Notes: generated by a model not told the origin, from the sequence alone. Numbered from the stretch's first letter, positions 17,664 to 27,221 are shown. The stretch: 64,000 nucleotides of DNA from Burkholderiaceae bacterium DAT-1 (GCA_019084025.1 JAHRBI010000003.1:62001-126000), one strand, 5' to 3'. Numbers and translations: made by a program.

Positions 17664-19991
17664 TTACGGTTGTGTCGATGAAAATGCGTCGCTGGCGCAC
17701 ACATGAATGTCGTTGCCGGCAAAGGCCAGTGTCTCGGCATGCAATGCCTGCACCTTGCCATTCACAGTCACCTCGTGCACCGGCTGCGGACTCACCAGCA
17801 GCAGACGCACGCGCATGTCGCCAAAGCCCTGCTGCAGGGTACGGATGCTGATTTCCGGCTGCGCACCGTCCCAGCTGGCACTCACCTGCACGCGGGTTTG
17901 CGCCCCGCCCTGCCATTCATGGCTCAAGCCATCATCTGCAATCAAGGTATAGCTGATCTGCTGGCCCGGCTCGATCACCAGCAGGATGTCCTGCTCGCGC
18001 AGGTTGTTGCGATTGTTGATCCGCACACCGGTTTGCATCGGGATCACGGCAGGCGCAGCCAGATAGATCGGCGTCGATTCCTCACGCGCCTGATGCGCCA
18101 AGGTATCGCCCGCGCTGGCAAATTGGCCGTGTTCGACGCTGTACCAGCGCGTGCCGTGCGGATGCACAGGCAGCGTGGCACTTCGTTCCAAGTCTTCCAG
18201 CGACACAAACGGCGCCTGCACAATCGACTCGCCAACGAAGAACATATCGTCGGTGAAATCGAATGCGCCACTGGTATCGTGATACCACAGCGGACGGGTC
18301 ATCGGGTCGCCGCGCTCGGCCTGCGCATGGAAGGTGTTGTACAGATAAGGCAGCAGCTTGTAACGCAGGCGGATGAAATCGCCCACGATGCGGGTCGTGT
18401 CTTCGCCGCGCGTCCACGGTTCCTGATTCGGTGCAGTGGAAATGCAATGGTTACGCAGGAAGGGAAAGAGGAAGCCCAGCTTGTACCAGGCACGCATCAG
18501 CTCAGCGCTCGCCTCCAGCGCAAAACCCGGCACATCGGGGCCATTGAATGGCAGGCCGGACACCGCCAGATTCAGGCTCAGCGCGATGCTGCCCTTCATA
18601 TGGTGCGCGTTGGACATATTGTCGCCGGTCCACACCGCCGTATGCCGGGACGAGGACAGCGAGGCACTGCGCGACAGCACAAAGGGCCGCTCCAGCGGAC
18701 GCGCCGCCAGCACGCCTTCGCGCGTGGCTTCGGCCATGCCCAGCGCGTACTGGTTATGCCAAGTATCGTGCGACCAGTCGCCACGCTGGAAACGCATATC
18801 ATCAAGCGGCGAAGAACCGGAGGAAGGATCATTCATATCGATCCAGTAGCCGCCAAATCCCTTTTTGGTGAAATCGCGCACCTGCTCGACCCAGAAGGCA
18901 CGCGCCTCGGGTAGCGAGTAATCTGGAAAGACCGTATAGCCGGGCCACACAAAGCCGACGTAGTCTTCCCCTTCAGCGGTTTTGCACAGGATGTCGCGGC
19001 GTTTGGCCTCGGCGTAGACGCCATAGTCAGGATCTTGCCGGAAGCCTGGATCCAGAATCGGCACCACGCGGTGACCGCGATCCGCTAGCTGTTTCAGCTG
19101 CAATTCGGGAATCGCAAAATGGCCGGGATCGACCGTGAAGACGCGATACCCTTCCATGTAATCAATATCGAGCCACAGGCCATCATTGGGAATCTGGTGC
19201 GCCTCGAACTGATCAGCCAGCGCCTCCAGATCGGCAAACGATTTGTAGCCCCAGCGGCATTGATGATGCCCCAGCGCCCACAGCGGCGGCACTGGTGTCT
19301 TACCTTGCAGCGTTTGCAGCTTCTGCACCACCTCTTGCGGCGTGCGGCCCGCTACAAACCACACATCGGGCTTGCCATCATTCGAGCCAAAGAAGAATTC
19401 GCGCTCGAACGGGCCGGTACCCGGCTGGAAGATGCCTTCGTCGGCACCGGTATTCATGAATACGCGGAAGGGATTATCGACCAGCACGCCCACCCAGTGG
19501 CTGCCGGTTTTGATGATCAGGACGGGGAGCGCGATGTAGAGCGGATCAGGCTGGGCATGCTCGATGCGTTCCCAGGCAAAGTCGGCAAACACATCGGTAT
19601 TCCAGAAGGTCGTGCGCAGCTTCGAGCGTTCCATGCCAAAGCTTTTTTCGCCCATACCGTAGAAGCGATCAGTCTCGCGCCACGGAAAGGCCATCACCCA
19701 TTTCTGACCGCAGGCACCAAAACCACGATGCGATTCGGACTGCAGCAGCGTCTCGCCATCCATGCTCAGCGACAGACTGCCATCAGCATCCGTCCGCAGC
19801 GCCGCATCCGATTTGATCGCGGCAAAGCCATCGGGCGTCAGCCGCGCATGGCTGTAACTGCCTTGCGCCCAGCGCGGGCTATCGACCAACACGCGAAACA
19901 CATTGCTACCATGATCGATCACATGCAGGCGCGCACCAGCACGCGCCCCGAACACAAAATTGCGGGTGGTTTCTACCTTGTGGAAATACAT
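17664..19991 (-). CDS. GH31 alpha-glucosidase
   Basis: 775 residues from the ATG at 19991, preceded by GAGGAG; the longer open frame to 20168 is AT-rich and lacks family similarity. Catalytic motifs of family 31 are clear: 'GYWIDMNDPSSGSSP' carries the nucleophile Asp and 'HTAVWTGDNMSN' the acid/base Asp. No signal peptide is visible, so it works in the cytoplasm on imported maltodextrins or isomaltose-type sugars. First gene of the mal operon. Confidence 0.92.
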   Translation of the reverse strand: MYFHKVETTRNFVFGARAGARLHVIDHGSNVFRVLVDSPRWAQGSYSHARLTPDGFAAIKSDAALRTDADGSLSLSMDGETLLQSESHRGFGACGQKWVMAFPWRETDRFYGMGEKSFGMERSKLRTTFWNTDVFADFAWERIEHAQPDPLYIALPVLIIKTGSHWVGVLVDNPFRVFMNTGADEGIFQPGTGPFEREFFFGSNDGKPDVWFVAGRTPQEVVQKLQTLQGKTPVPPLWALGHHQCRWGYKSFADLEALADQFEAHQIPNDGLWLDIDYMEGYRVFTVDPGHFAIPELQLKQLADRGHRVVPILDPGFRQDPDYGVYAEAKRRDILCKTAEGEDYVGFVWPGYTVFPDYSLPEARAFWVEQVRDFTKKGFGGYWIDMNDPSSGSSPLDDMRFQRGDWSHDTWHNQYALGMAEATREGVLAARPLERPFVLSRSASLSSSRHTAVWTGDNMSNAHHMKGSIALSLNLAVSGLPFNGPDVPGFALEASAELMRAWYKLGFLFPFLRNHCISTAPNQEPWTRGEDTTRIVGDFIRLRYKLLPYLYNTFHAQAERGDPMTRPLWYHDTSGAFDFTDDMFFVGESIVQAPFVSLEDLERSATLPVHPHGTRWYSVEHGQFASAGDTLAHQAREESTPIYLAAPAVIPMQTGVRINNRNNLREQDILLVIEPGQQISYTLIADDGLSHEWQGGAQTRVQVSASWDGAQPEISIRTLQQGFGDMRVRLLLVSPQPVHEVTVNGKVQALHAETLAFAGNDIHVCASDAFSSTQP

Positions 19992-20318
19992 CCAGCGCTC
20001 CTCGTTCGCCTTCACCCTCACGGCAGACACAATTGCCGATACTGGGATTGACGATATGGCGCCAGTGTACACAAAAAGTAGTTTGATTACATTTTGTTTT
20101 CGAATGAGCGCACCAGAATGTCGCAAATTTAGCGCATCCCGCACCACAAACAACCAGATCACCTGCAACGAAGCTCAGGCCAAATCTGCATTAATACTGG
20201 ATTTATCGCCAAAGTCAGGTAGAGCAGTACAAATCATATTCGCCATCCCCAACCGCCTGGAACTGGTAGTCCCCTACCAATCCAAAGCGGTTTGACGATC
20301 AAATTTTAAGTAATTTTA
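19992..20318. promoter_or_regulatory. Intergenic region carrying the mal operon promoter
   Basis: This 327-bp gap between the GH31 gene and the isochorismatase-like gene is markedly AT-rich, unlike its surroundings. It must hold the promoter of the six-gene mal operon. I see no convincing sigma-70 hexamer pair. A perfect 6-bp inverted repeat, TGGTAG-TCCC-CTACCA, lies at 20264-20279 and could be an operator or a hairpin after the upstream gene. No gene is apparent in it. Confidence 0.45.
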
Positions 20319-20843
20319 CTACATTTTAATTAGTTCAGACGCCTGCACATTCACGCGAACGCCCAGTGCATTCAACGCCAGAGCATGCACAATCTGGTCC
20401 GGCGCAGTACAGGCATCAGCGAGCACAGTGACCTTTCGGTAGGCATCCGCTTGTGGCGAGATTGCGGTATGCGTCACGCAGTTCTGCGTCATCATGCCGC
20501 ACAGAATCAATTCATCCACCCCCAGCGACTGCAACAGGGCTTGCAGCGTGGTGTCGCGGAAGCTATCCGCATGATGCTTGATAACAATCGGAGCATCCGG
20601 CGCAGCAGCCAGCACATCAGGATGAATGGCCACGCCGTGGGTGCCTGCATTAAAAAATGGCGCAGGTCCTTTTGTGTCATCCGCCACGTGCTGGACATGG
20701 ATAACCGGAACGCCGGCAGTACGGGCACGGGCAATCGCACGAATAGCGGCCTCCTTGGCTGCCTCAGCCTCCCACTGGGGATAGGCGCCTTCGGCAAAAT
20801 AGTCGTTCTGGATATCAATCACGATCAAAGCGGGCTGGCTCAT
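20319..20843 (-). CDS. Cysteine hydrolase, isochorismatase family
   Basis: 174 residues from the ATG at 20843, which has GAGGAG upstream. The catalytic triad of the family is visible: Asp10 in 'VIDIQNDYF', Lys89 in 'IVIKHHADSF' and Cys122 in 'GMMTQNCVTHTA'. Such enzymes hydrolyse small amides or isochorismate. The gene is divergent from a GlxA-type AraC regulator, a frequent pairing in which the regulator controls the hydrolase. Substrate unknown. Confidence 0.9.
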   Translation of the reverse strand: MSQPALIVIDIQNDYFAEGAYPQWEAEAAKEAAIRAIARARTAGVPVIHVQHVADDTKGPAPFFNAGTHGVAIHPDVLAAAPDAPIVIKHHADSFRDTTLQALLQSLGVDELILCGMMTQNCVTHTAISPQADAYRKVTVLADACTAPDQIVHALALNALGVRVNVQASELIKM

Positions 20844-20909
20844 GGTGCACTCCTCTTCAGGTGCGGTTGGAATGAGCAGCATTGTGCTACCAGCGCGTAC
20901 CTGACTCGA

Positions 20910-20946
20910 TTGGCCCGAATACACCATTTCGATAAGATTGGGCCAA
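20910..20946. promoter_or_regulatory. Inverted repeat between hydrolase and GlxA-type regulator
   Basis: TTGGCCC at 20910-20916 and its exact complement GGGCCAA at 20940-20946 are separated by 23 bp, in the 125-bp gap between two divergent genes. Possible binding site of the AraC-type regulator encoded at 20969. Confidence 0.35.
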
Positions 20947-20968
20947 CCTGATTACACGGTGCCGTACC

Positions 20969-21922
20969 ATGTCCATCCAGCATATTGCCGTCGTGGCCTT
21001 CGATCACATCAGTCCCTTCCACCTCTCTGTCCCATGCGTGGTGTTTGGCGACGGGCTGCGCGAGGAGGAAAGATTCCAACTCGTCGTCTGCGGCGCGACA
21101 CCCGGCCCCCTGCGCACCACCGCCGGATTTACACTGGACGGACTGGCCCCGCTCGATGCCTTGCGCGATGCATCCGCCATCATCATCCCCAGCTGGCACG
21201 ATGTAGATGCAAGGCCACCGGAAACGCTACTGGAACAACTTCGGGATGCACACGCACGAGGCGTGCAACTGGTTGGCTTATGTCTGGGGGCATTTGTACT
21301 GGCAGAAGCGGGCTTGCTCGATGGGCGCACCGCCACCACTCACTGGGCCCATGCCACGCAGATGCGCGAGCGCTACCCGGCGATCTCGGTCGACCCCGAT
21401 GTGCTGTATGTTGAGGATGGCAATATTCTGACGTCGGCGGGCACAGCAGCCGAACTGGATGCCTGCCTGCACCTACTGCGGCGGCAACTGGGTAGCCATA
21501 TTGCCAACCGCGTGGCCCGTCGGCTGGTCGTGCAACCTCACCGGGATGGTGGACAGGCACAATTTATCGAGCATCCGCTCCCGCAAACCGCTGGCGGATC
21601 AAGACTGGCACATCTGCTTGAATCGGTTCGTCAGCGCCTGCACGACGCGCATTCGCTGGACTCACTCGCAGATGAAGCCCGCATGAGTCGCCGCAGCTTT
21701 ACCCGCCAGTTCCGTGCACTGACAGGCACTACCGTTCAGGCATGGCTACTACGGGAGCGCCTTACCCTTGCGCAGCAGCTTCTGGAAAAAACCGGCCACT
21801 CCATCGAACGCATCGCAGAACTGGCCGGCTTTGGCTCTGCCATCACCTTGCGCCACCATTTCCGGCGCGCAGTCGGCCTCTCGCCACTTGCGTGGCGAAA
21901 GGCGTTCAGTGATCGCAATTAG
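20969..21922 (+). CDS. GlxA-type regulator (DJ-1/PfpI domain plus AraC HTH)
   Basis: 317 residues. Residues about 3-165 form a DJ-1/PfpI-like domain, with the nucleophile-elbow region 'GLCLGAFVLAEAGLLDGR'. Residues about 215-315 form the AraC-type double HTH, including 'SLDSLADEARMSRRSFTRQFRALTG' and 'RIAELAGFGSAITLRHHFRRAVGLSP'. It is a transcriptional regulator that senses a small molecule through its N-terminal domain. It probably controls the divergent isochorismatase-like gene. Its 3' end overlaps the convergent peptidase gene by 4 bp. Confidence 0.92.
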   Translation: MSIQHIAVVAFDHISPFHLSVPCVVFGDGLREEERFQLVVCGATPGPLRTTAGFTLDGLAPLDALRDASAIIIPSWHDVDARPPETLLEQLRDAHARGVQLVGLCLGAFVLAEAGLLDGRTATTHWAHATQMRERYPAISVDPDVLYVEDGNILTSAGTAAELDACLHLLRRQLGSHIANRVARRLVVQPHRDGGQAQFIEHPLPQTAGGSRLAHLLESVRQRLHDAHSLDSLADEARMSRRSFTRQFRALTGTTVQAWLLRERLTLAQQLLEKTGHSIERIAELAGFGSAITLRHHFRRAVGLSPLAWRKAFSDRN

Positions 21923-24372
21923 GGCTTAGAACTCACCTTCCCCACCCCAATATAGCGATTCAGCCACCGATCCTGTTCCCACAGCATGTGCAGAACTGAC
22001 TCGCGGGCGCGGTAGCCGTGGTCTTCATTGGGCAGGTAGACAAATCGTGCCGTTGCACCCAACCCTTGCAGCGCCTGATACAGACGCTCGCTCTGGATCG
22101 GGAAAGTGCCCGGATTCGAATCATCCTGACCGTGGATCATCAGGATCGCATCCTTGATCTGATTGGCGTGATTGAACGGCGACATGGTCTGATAGACGTC
22201 CTTGGCCTGCCAGAAATTGCGCTCCTCAGACTGGAAGCCAAATGGCGTCAGCGTACGATTGTATGCCCCCGAACGCGCAATCCCGGCCTTGAACAGACGG
22301 GTATGCGCCAGCAAATTGGCAGTCATGAATGCGCCATAGCTATGACCGCCCACGGCGATATGATCACGATCCGCCACCCCCAGACGCACCACCTCATCTA
22401 CCGCCGCCTGAGCCGATGCCACCAGTTGCGGCAGGTAGGTATCGTTCGGCTCCTTGTCGCCCTCGCCCACGATCGGCATGGTCGGATCATCCAGCACGGC
22501 GTAGCCGCGTGCCAGCATCGCCAGCGGACTGGACGGACTGATACGCTTGAAGCGGTAGGGCGAATCCTTCACCTGACTGGCGGCTGCAGCCGACTTGAAT
22601 TCATTCGGGTAGGCCCACATCAACAGGGGCAGCGGGCCATCGCGCTTGGCATCGTAGTTTGGCGGCAGATAGAGCTTGGCTGTCAGCTCCACGCCATCGG
22701 CACGCTTGTAGCGCAGCTGCTGCATCTGTACCGATTTGAGTTGCGGCAGCGGATGCGGCGTATGCGTCAGCGCACGCGGTTCAGCCTTGCCTTCACGCAC
22801 ATACAGATTCGGGAATTCATCGACGGCTTCACGCTGGGTCAGCACGCGTTCGCCGGCATCATCCAGTACGGCCATCACAAATTCGTAATGCGGTGCTTCA
22901 GAACGCCACAGGCGGGTGGTCTGCTTGTCTGCGAGTGACAGACGATCCAGGAAAGGACGATCGCCTTCCGGGCTAGCACCTGTACCGGTCAGGAACAGAC
23001 TCTTGCCGTCGGCGCTGGTCTGCAGCACGCGCTCACCACTGGGCAGCATCTTCATCAGCGGACGGCCCGGATCGTTGTAGCGATCTTCGGATTTACGGCT
23101 GAACAACAAAGTAGCCGCCGCTTCAGTCTTGCCGGGCTGGGCCATCCAGGTGCGCGTATCGCGGGTTTTCCACCAGTATTCACTCACCAGCGCCAGATCA
23201 TCACGGCCCCACTGCACACCGGCAAATCGTGCCTTGAGTTTCATCCAGCTGGTCGGCTTGCCGGTAAACGGTGCAGCCAGCAGATACAAGCCGTCGCGCT
23301 CTTCCACCTTGGCAGACGGATCCCCACCATCCAGTGCTTCCGCCCACAGCAGGGTTGCCGGCGCATCGGCGCGCCAACTGACATAGCGCGGGCCAGTCTG
23401 GACCGCGTCATTGCCCTGCGGCATCCGCTCCTGCAGGGCGCGATCATGAATCGTTTTCACCAGCTTGCCGCGTGCATCCCACACTTCGGTGCTTTCCGGG
23501 AATTTATCCAGCGGCACCAGCGTGGAATACGGGCGATGCAGGCGGCTCACCAGCAGATAGCGTCCATCCGGCGACGCATCCACGCCCATGATGCGATCCG
23601 GCTGGCCGATCAGGCCCACCTTGCCATCCAGCGTTACCGTAGCAATCTGATTGGTCAGTGCCCAGTCCAGCAGATCACTGTCGTAAGGCGTTTTCAACAG
23701 ATCGGGATAGGTGCGGTTCTGCGCAGCCGGACCACCCACCGTTTCATTCATGATCGGCGCAGTCGGCGTAGTCGGGCGAACCGGTTGCGCGGCTTGCTTG
23801 GCAGGCACCAGTTGTACCAGCAGGCTGGACGAACCATGCGCCCATTCAAAACCCTGACCCAGCGTCGCATTCAATGGCTGCTTGATCAGCATACGCGCCT
23901 TGGCGGCTTTCACATCCACCAGCCACAGCTTGATGCCATCGTCCTGCCACAGGCTTACGGCCATCCAGCGCTCATCCGGGGAGAACTTGGCATCGGCAAT
24001 ACGCGGATTAGCCGGGAAACCCGACACCTTGCGCGCTTCGCCCGTCGCAACATTTGTCAGTGTCACAGAATTTGCAAACGAGAAGCGGCTGGCCGAGCGC
24101 ATTTTGCCATTCAGGCGAATCCCCGCCAGACGCAGCTCCGGCTGCGCAACGGTTTCAATACTCGGCAAACCCGGACGCTGCAGCAGTGCGATGGTGTGCT
24201 TTTGCGGACTAATAACGGTCGTGGGCGTGGCAGGTGCATCAACAATGGCCTGCAGGCTGGCGTCCGGCAGTTGATAAGACGCGACCGGGGCGGCATCGGC
24301 AGCCAGTGCATGTGGCATCAGCGGCGCGGCCAATGCAAGGCACAGCGCAAGGGTAAGCGGGCGGAGTTGCAT
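21919..24372 (-). CDS. S9 family prolyl oligopeptidase-type peptidase, exported
   Basis: 817 residues with a signal peptide (1-24, LMPHALA). An N-terminal WD/beta-propeller-like part (to about 560) is followed by an alpha/beta-hydrolase catalytic domain. Ser678 lies in 'GGHSYGAFM', Asp751 in 'IHGQDDSNPG' and His785 in 'NEDHGYRARES', the expected triad. It is similar in layout to S9 peptidases secreted to the periplasm. It should cleave short peptides. No operon partner. Confidence 0.9.
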   Translation of the reverse strand: MQLRPLTLALCLALAAPLMPHALAADAAPVASYQLPDASLQAIVDAPATPTTVISPQKHTIALLQRPGLPSIETVAQPELRLAGIRLNGKMRSASRFSFANSVTLTNVATGEARKVSGFPANPRIADAKFSPDERWMAVSLWQDDGIKLWLVDVKAAKARMLIKQPLNATLGQGFEWAHGSSSLLVQLVPAKQAAQPVRPTTPTAPIMNETVGGPAAQNRTYPDLLKTPYDSDLLDWALTNQIATVTLDGKVGLIGQPDRIMGVDASPDGRYLLVSRLHRPYSTLVPLDKFPESTEVWDARGKLVKTIHDRALQERMPQGNDAVQTGPRYVSWRADAPATLLWAEALDGGDPSAKVEERDGLYLLAAPFTGKPTSWMKLKARFAGVQWGRDDLALVSEYWWKTRDTRTWMAQPGKTEAAATLLFSRKSEDRYNDPGRPLMKMLPSGERVLQTSADGKSLFLTGTGASPEGDRPFLDRLSLADKQTTRLWRSEAPHYEFVMAVLDDAGERVLTQREAVDEFPNLYVREGKAEPRALTHTPHPLPQLKSVQMQQLRYKRADGVELTAKLYLPPNYDAKRDGPLPLLMWAYPNEFKSAAAASQVKDSPYRFKRISPSSPLAMLARGYAVLDDPTMPIVGEGDKEPNDTYLPQLVASAQAAVDEVVRLGVADRDHIAVGGHSYGAFMTANLLAHTRLFKAGIARSGAYNRTLTPFGFQSEERNFWQAKDVYQTMSPFNHANQIKDAILMIHGQDDSNPGTFPIQSERLYQALQGLGATARFVYLPNEDHGYRARESVLHMLWEQDRWLNRYIGVGKVSSKP

Positions 24373-24433
24373 GATGGATGAGGCTCCAGTGAACGAGACA
24401 ATCGTTCAGCATCAAGGAGCCCGGCCAGTGCGT

Positions 24434-24456
24434 CAAGCCCGCATGCGACGGGCTTG
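24434..24456. terminator. Hairpin between the S9 peptidase gene and lysA
   Basis: CAAGCCCG (24434-24441) pairs perfectly with CGGGCTTG (24449-24456) around a 7-base loop, 26 bp after the lysA stop. It is in the right place to end lysA transcription, but no T-run follows it, so it may be Rho-assisted or only a protective structure. Confidence 0.4.
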
Positions 24457-24481
24457 CGATAGGGGCGATGAATTGATCAAA

Positions 24482-25744
24482 TTACAGCGAAAGCAATCGT
24501 CCACCTGCCTCCAGCGCCAGCAGCTGCTGAATCGTCTGTGCCTCGCGGATCACCGTAATATGTCCCTGATCCGCCAGCAATTCCGGAATCAGCGGGCGGC
24601 TGTTGTAGTTGGAGGACATGCTGGCGCCATAGGCACCCGCATCTTCAATCACCAGATAATCGCCAATCTTGGGCAGCGCCAGTTCGCGGAATTCCACCAC
24701 CCCGCCATCGGCCTGCGTGAACACATCGCCCGATTCGCACAGTGGCCCTGCCACAGCCAGCGGCGTAAGCGGACCATCGACGAGTGCACCCGTCTGCGCA
24801 TCAATGAAGGACATCGCATGGTAGCTGCCGTACATGGCCGGACGCGCCAGATCGCTGAAACCGGCATTCACCAGCACAAAGCAGCGACTACCGGCGCGCT
24901 TCACAGCATAGACTTCCGCCACCAACCGGCCTGATTGCGCCACCAGGAACCGGCCCGGTTCGATTTCCAGACGAACAGGCGTACCCAGATAGGCCTCGAT
25001 TTCCTTGCGTGCGCCATCCCACAGATCGAAATAGTGGGCAGTATCCACATCAGCGTCACCCGCACGATACGGAATCGACAAACCGCCCCCCGCCGAGATC
25101 GCCTCAATCGGCATCCCCAATTGCTTCACCAGATCGACCATGGACGCGCACACATTCTGCAAGTGGCTGTAATCCACACCCGAGCCGATGTGCATATGCA
25201 GACCCACCAGCTTCAGACCATGCTGGCGAATCAGACCCACGGCATCCTTCAGCTCTTCAAACCAGATGCCATGCTTGCTGAATTCGCCGCCGGTATTGGT
25301 CTTGCGGCTATGGCCGTGGCCGTAGCCCGGATTGATACGCAGCCACACCGGATGCCCCGGCGCAGCGCGACCAATCTGCTCGACCATATCCAGCGAGCCG
25401 CAGTTCACCGGAATATTCAGTTCTTTCACCCGAGCCAATGTCGCGCGGTCAATGATGTCAGCGGTAAACACAATCGGCGCATGCTCGCCCGCCGGGTCAA
25501 ACCCTGCCGCCAGCGCCCGCTCGATCTCGCCCAGCGACACCGCATCCACCTGCACGCCCTCGGCGCGCATCAGCTTCAGAATATGCAGATTGCTATTGGC
25601 CTTCTGCGCAAAGCGGATGGTATCGAAGGCCCGCAGCCTGGCGATCTGCGCGCGAATCACCGATGCATCGTAGATCCAGAAGGGTGACCCGATGGTGCGG
25701 GCGGTTGCGGCGAGGGAAGCGGTGGGGACGGAAAACATGGCCAT
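24482..25744 (-). CDS. lysA: Diaminopimelate decarboxylase
   Basis: 420 residues, the usual length. The PLP Lys is Lys48 in 'RFAQKANSN', the Gly-rich phosphate site is 'SAGGGLSIPY', and the substrate-contacting 'CESGD' motif is at 336-340. It makes L-lysine from meso-diaminopimelate, the last step of lysine synthesis. The lysR regulator homologue on the other strand nearby supports the assignment, although a small gene separates them. Confidence 0.95.
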   Translation of the reverse strand: MAMFSVPTASLAATARTIGSPFWIYDASVIRAQIARLRAFDTIRFAQKANSNLHILKLMRAEGVQVDAVSLGEIERALAAGFDPAGEHAPIVFTADIIDRATLARVKELNIPVNCGSLDMVEQIGRAAPGHPVWLRINPGYGHGHSRKTNTGGEFSKHGIWFEELKDAVGLIRQHGLKLVGLHMHIGSGVDYSHLQNVCASMVDLVKQLGMPIEAISAGGGLSIPYRAGDADVDTAHYFDLWDGARKEIEAYLGTPVRLEIEPGRFLVAQSGRLVAEVYAVKRAGSRCFVLVNAGFSDLARPAMYGSYHAMSFIDAQTGALVDGPLTPLAVAGPLCESGDVFTQADGGVVEFRELALPKIGDYLVIEDAGAYGASMSSNYNSRPLIPELLADQGHITVIREAQTIQQLLALEAGGRLLSL

Positions 25745-25882
25745 TCTAGTCAGAAGAGGATTGACGGGTAGATTGCCAGCGTTTGGACGGGAAGAAAAAT
25801 ATCAGTTTTTGGACAGGGTATTCATTGGGGATATAGAATGCGGATATGGCGCCACACCGAAAGTTTCATTACACCTGTACAC

Positions 25883-25908
25883 GTTGAAGTACATCTCACC
25901 ACTTCAAC
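25883..25908. promoter_or_regulatory. Perfect 8-bp inverted repeat upstream of lysA and of a small ORF
   Basis: GTTGAAGT and ACTTCAAC are separated by 10 bp. The site lies 139 bp from the lysA start and 18 bp from the start of the small plus-strand gene. It could be an operator for LysR or for the small gene, or form a hairpin in that gene's leader. Confidence 0.45.
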
Positions 25909-25925
25909 TCTTCTAGATTGGATGA

Positions 25926-26225
25926 ATGTTGATGCCTGAAATTCAAACGATGGCCTCGGGAAACCTAAGTCTCTACATCACCGAAGATGTCACTTGGGAG
26001 AATTTCCCGGAAAAGGCACAACAATTCATAAGATTTTCGGGTGGATGCGTAGTCAAGAAAATTGACACGGCGGCCGAGCGAATGTGGATTGTTCTTATCA
26101 GGTGGCGTCCATTTTATTTAGTTTACGATGACTTTCCACTCGGCATGTCGCTAGATTCAATGACCTCGCTCTGCAATCCAGTCATTCAGCAACTGTTTGA
26201 TAAGTTAAGTGACTCTCAAGGTTAA
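25926..26225 (+). CDS. Small hypothetical protein, AT-rich
   Basis: 99 residues, or 97 if translation begins at the ATG at 25932, which has GGATG before it. The sequence has aromatic clusters ('MWIVLIRWRPFYLVYDDFPLG') and no signal peptide. I do not recognise the family, though it has the look of short DUF3630-like proteins. Its base composition is lower in GC than its neighbours, and it separates lysA from lysR, which are directly divergent in E. coli. This suggests an insertion into the lysA-lysR intergenic region. Confidence 0.55.
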   Translation: MLMPEIQTMASGNLSLYITEDVTWENFPEKAQQFIRFSGGCVVKKIDTAAERMWIVLIRWRPFYLVYDDFPLGMSLDSMTSLCNPVIQQLFDKLSDSQG

Positions 26226-26271
26226 GACTTCAATACTCGTACCAAGTCGCCTACACGACCTAATCACTGCG

Positions 26272-26286
26272 GTATTGGGTAAATAC
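26272..26286. promoter_or_regulatory. Candidate LysR-type binding site ahead of lysR
   Basis: GTATT-GGGTA-AATAC is a perfect 5-bp inverted repeat that contains a T-N11-A spacing, 17 bp before the lysR start. LysR-type proteins often autoregulate through such sites. Confidence 0.4.
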
Positions 26287-26303
26287 ATCATTTAGAGGCA
26301 CAT

Positions 26304-27221
26304 ATGCCCTTCTCCTGGCGCCACGTCGAAATCTTCCGTGCTGTGATGAGTTCCGGCAGCACCACCGATGCCGCCGCGATGCTGCACACCTCGCAACCCA
26401 CCATCAGCCGCGAACTCAGCCGCTTTGAAAAACTCACCGGCTTGAAGCTGTTCGAGCGCATCGGCGGACGCCTGCAGCCAACCGAAGCCGGGCTAATGCT
26501 GTTTGAGGAAGTGCAGCGCAGCTTTGTCGGGCTCGACCGCATCGGTACCGCCGCAGACAGCATCCGCCATTTCCAGCACGGCAAGATTTCGGTGGCCTGC
26601 CTGCCTGCATTTGCAGTCGCACTCTTACCGCGCGTCTGGCAACGCTTCCAGGTTGATCATCCGGGCGTGAGCATCAGCATCACGCCGCTGGAAACCCCGC
26701 TGCTGCAGGAGAGCCTATCCTCACAGCGCTTTCACCTCGGTCTGACAGAAGATGCGCTTGCCCCCGCCGGGACGATCTCAGAGGCCGTGTTCACTCACGA
26801 TCAGGTCTGCGTCCTGCCGCCCGGCCATGCGCTCTGCGAACACGCGGTGCTGACGCCCGCTCATTTCGCCGGTGAAAACGTGGTCAGCCTCGCGCCCACT
26901 GATCCTTACCGTGTGCGCGTGGATCAACTCTTCGCCGAGCGCGGCATCACCCGCCGCATGGCCGCCGAAACCGTCAGCGCCGCCAGCGTCTGCGCACTGG
27001 TCCTGCACGGTGCCGGCATCGCCATCGTCAACCCACTCACCGCGCTGGATTACCACGCACAGGGTCTGGCAATCCGCCGCTTCAGTGAGTCGATTCCGTT
27101 CTCGGTGTATGGAGTGAGGCCGCTGCATCGGCCAGCGTCGGAGTTGGCGGATCGTTTTTTTTGGGGGGTGAGGGTGGCGTGTGGAGAAATGAATGAATAC
27201 TTGATCAACACCCTGATTTGA
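26304..27221 (+). CDS. lysR: LysR, activator of lysA
   Basis: 305 residues. The HTH ('WRHVEIFRAVMSSGSTTDAA...QPTISRELSRFEKLTGLKLFER') and much of the effector domain ('CVLPPGHAL', 'SAASVCALVLHGAGIAIVNPLTALDY') closely follow E. coli LysR. It senses diaminopimelate and activates lysA when lysine is low. It is divergent from lysA, as in E. coli, although 559 bp rather than a short gap separates the two starts. Confidence 0.9.
   Translation: MPFSWRHVEIFRAVMSSGSTTDAAAMLHTSQPTISRELSRFEKLTGLKLFERIGGRLQPTEAGLMLFEEVQRSFVGLDRIGTAADSIRHFQHGKISVACLPAFAVALLPRVWQRFQVDHPGVSISITPLETPLLQESLSSQRFHLGLTEDALAPAGTISEAVFTHDQVCVLPPGHALCEHAVLTPAHFAGENVVSLAPTDPYRVRVDQLFAERGITRRMAAETVSAASVCALVLHGAGIAIVNPLTALDYHAQGLAIRRFSESIPFSVYGVRPLHRPASELADRFFWGVRVACGEMNEYLINTLI

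Noticed and set aside
17703-18914. 403-codon plus-strand frame opposite the GH31 gene
   Set aside because: Same antisense shadow pattern, without signal, motif or ribosome site.
25692-25916. 74-codon plus-strand frame overlapping the lysA start
   Set aside because: It overlaps lysA antisense and has no plausible ribosome site; the 25926 frame is the more credible gene of the gap.
27140-27170. T8-G6 run at the 3' end of lysR as a terminator or slippage site
   Set aside because: It is within the coding frame, 50 bases before the stop, without a stem; the frame stays open through it.
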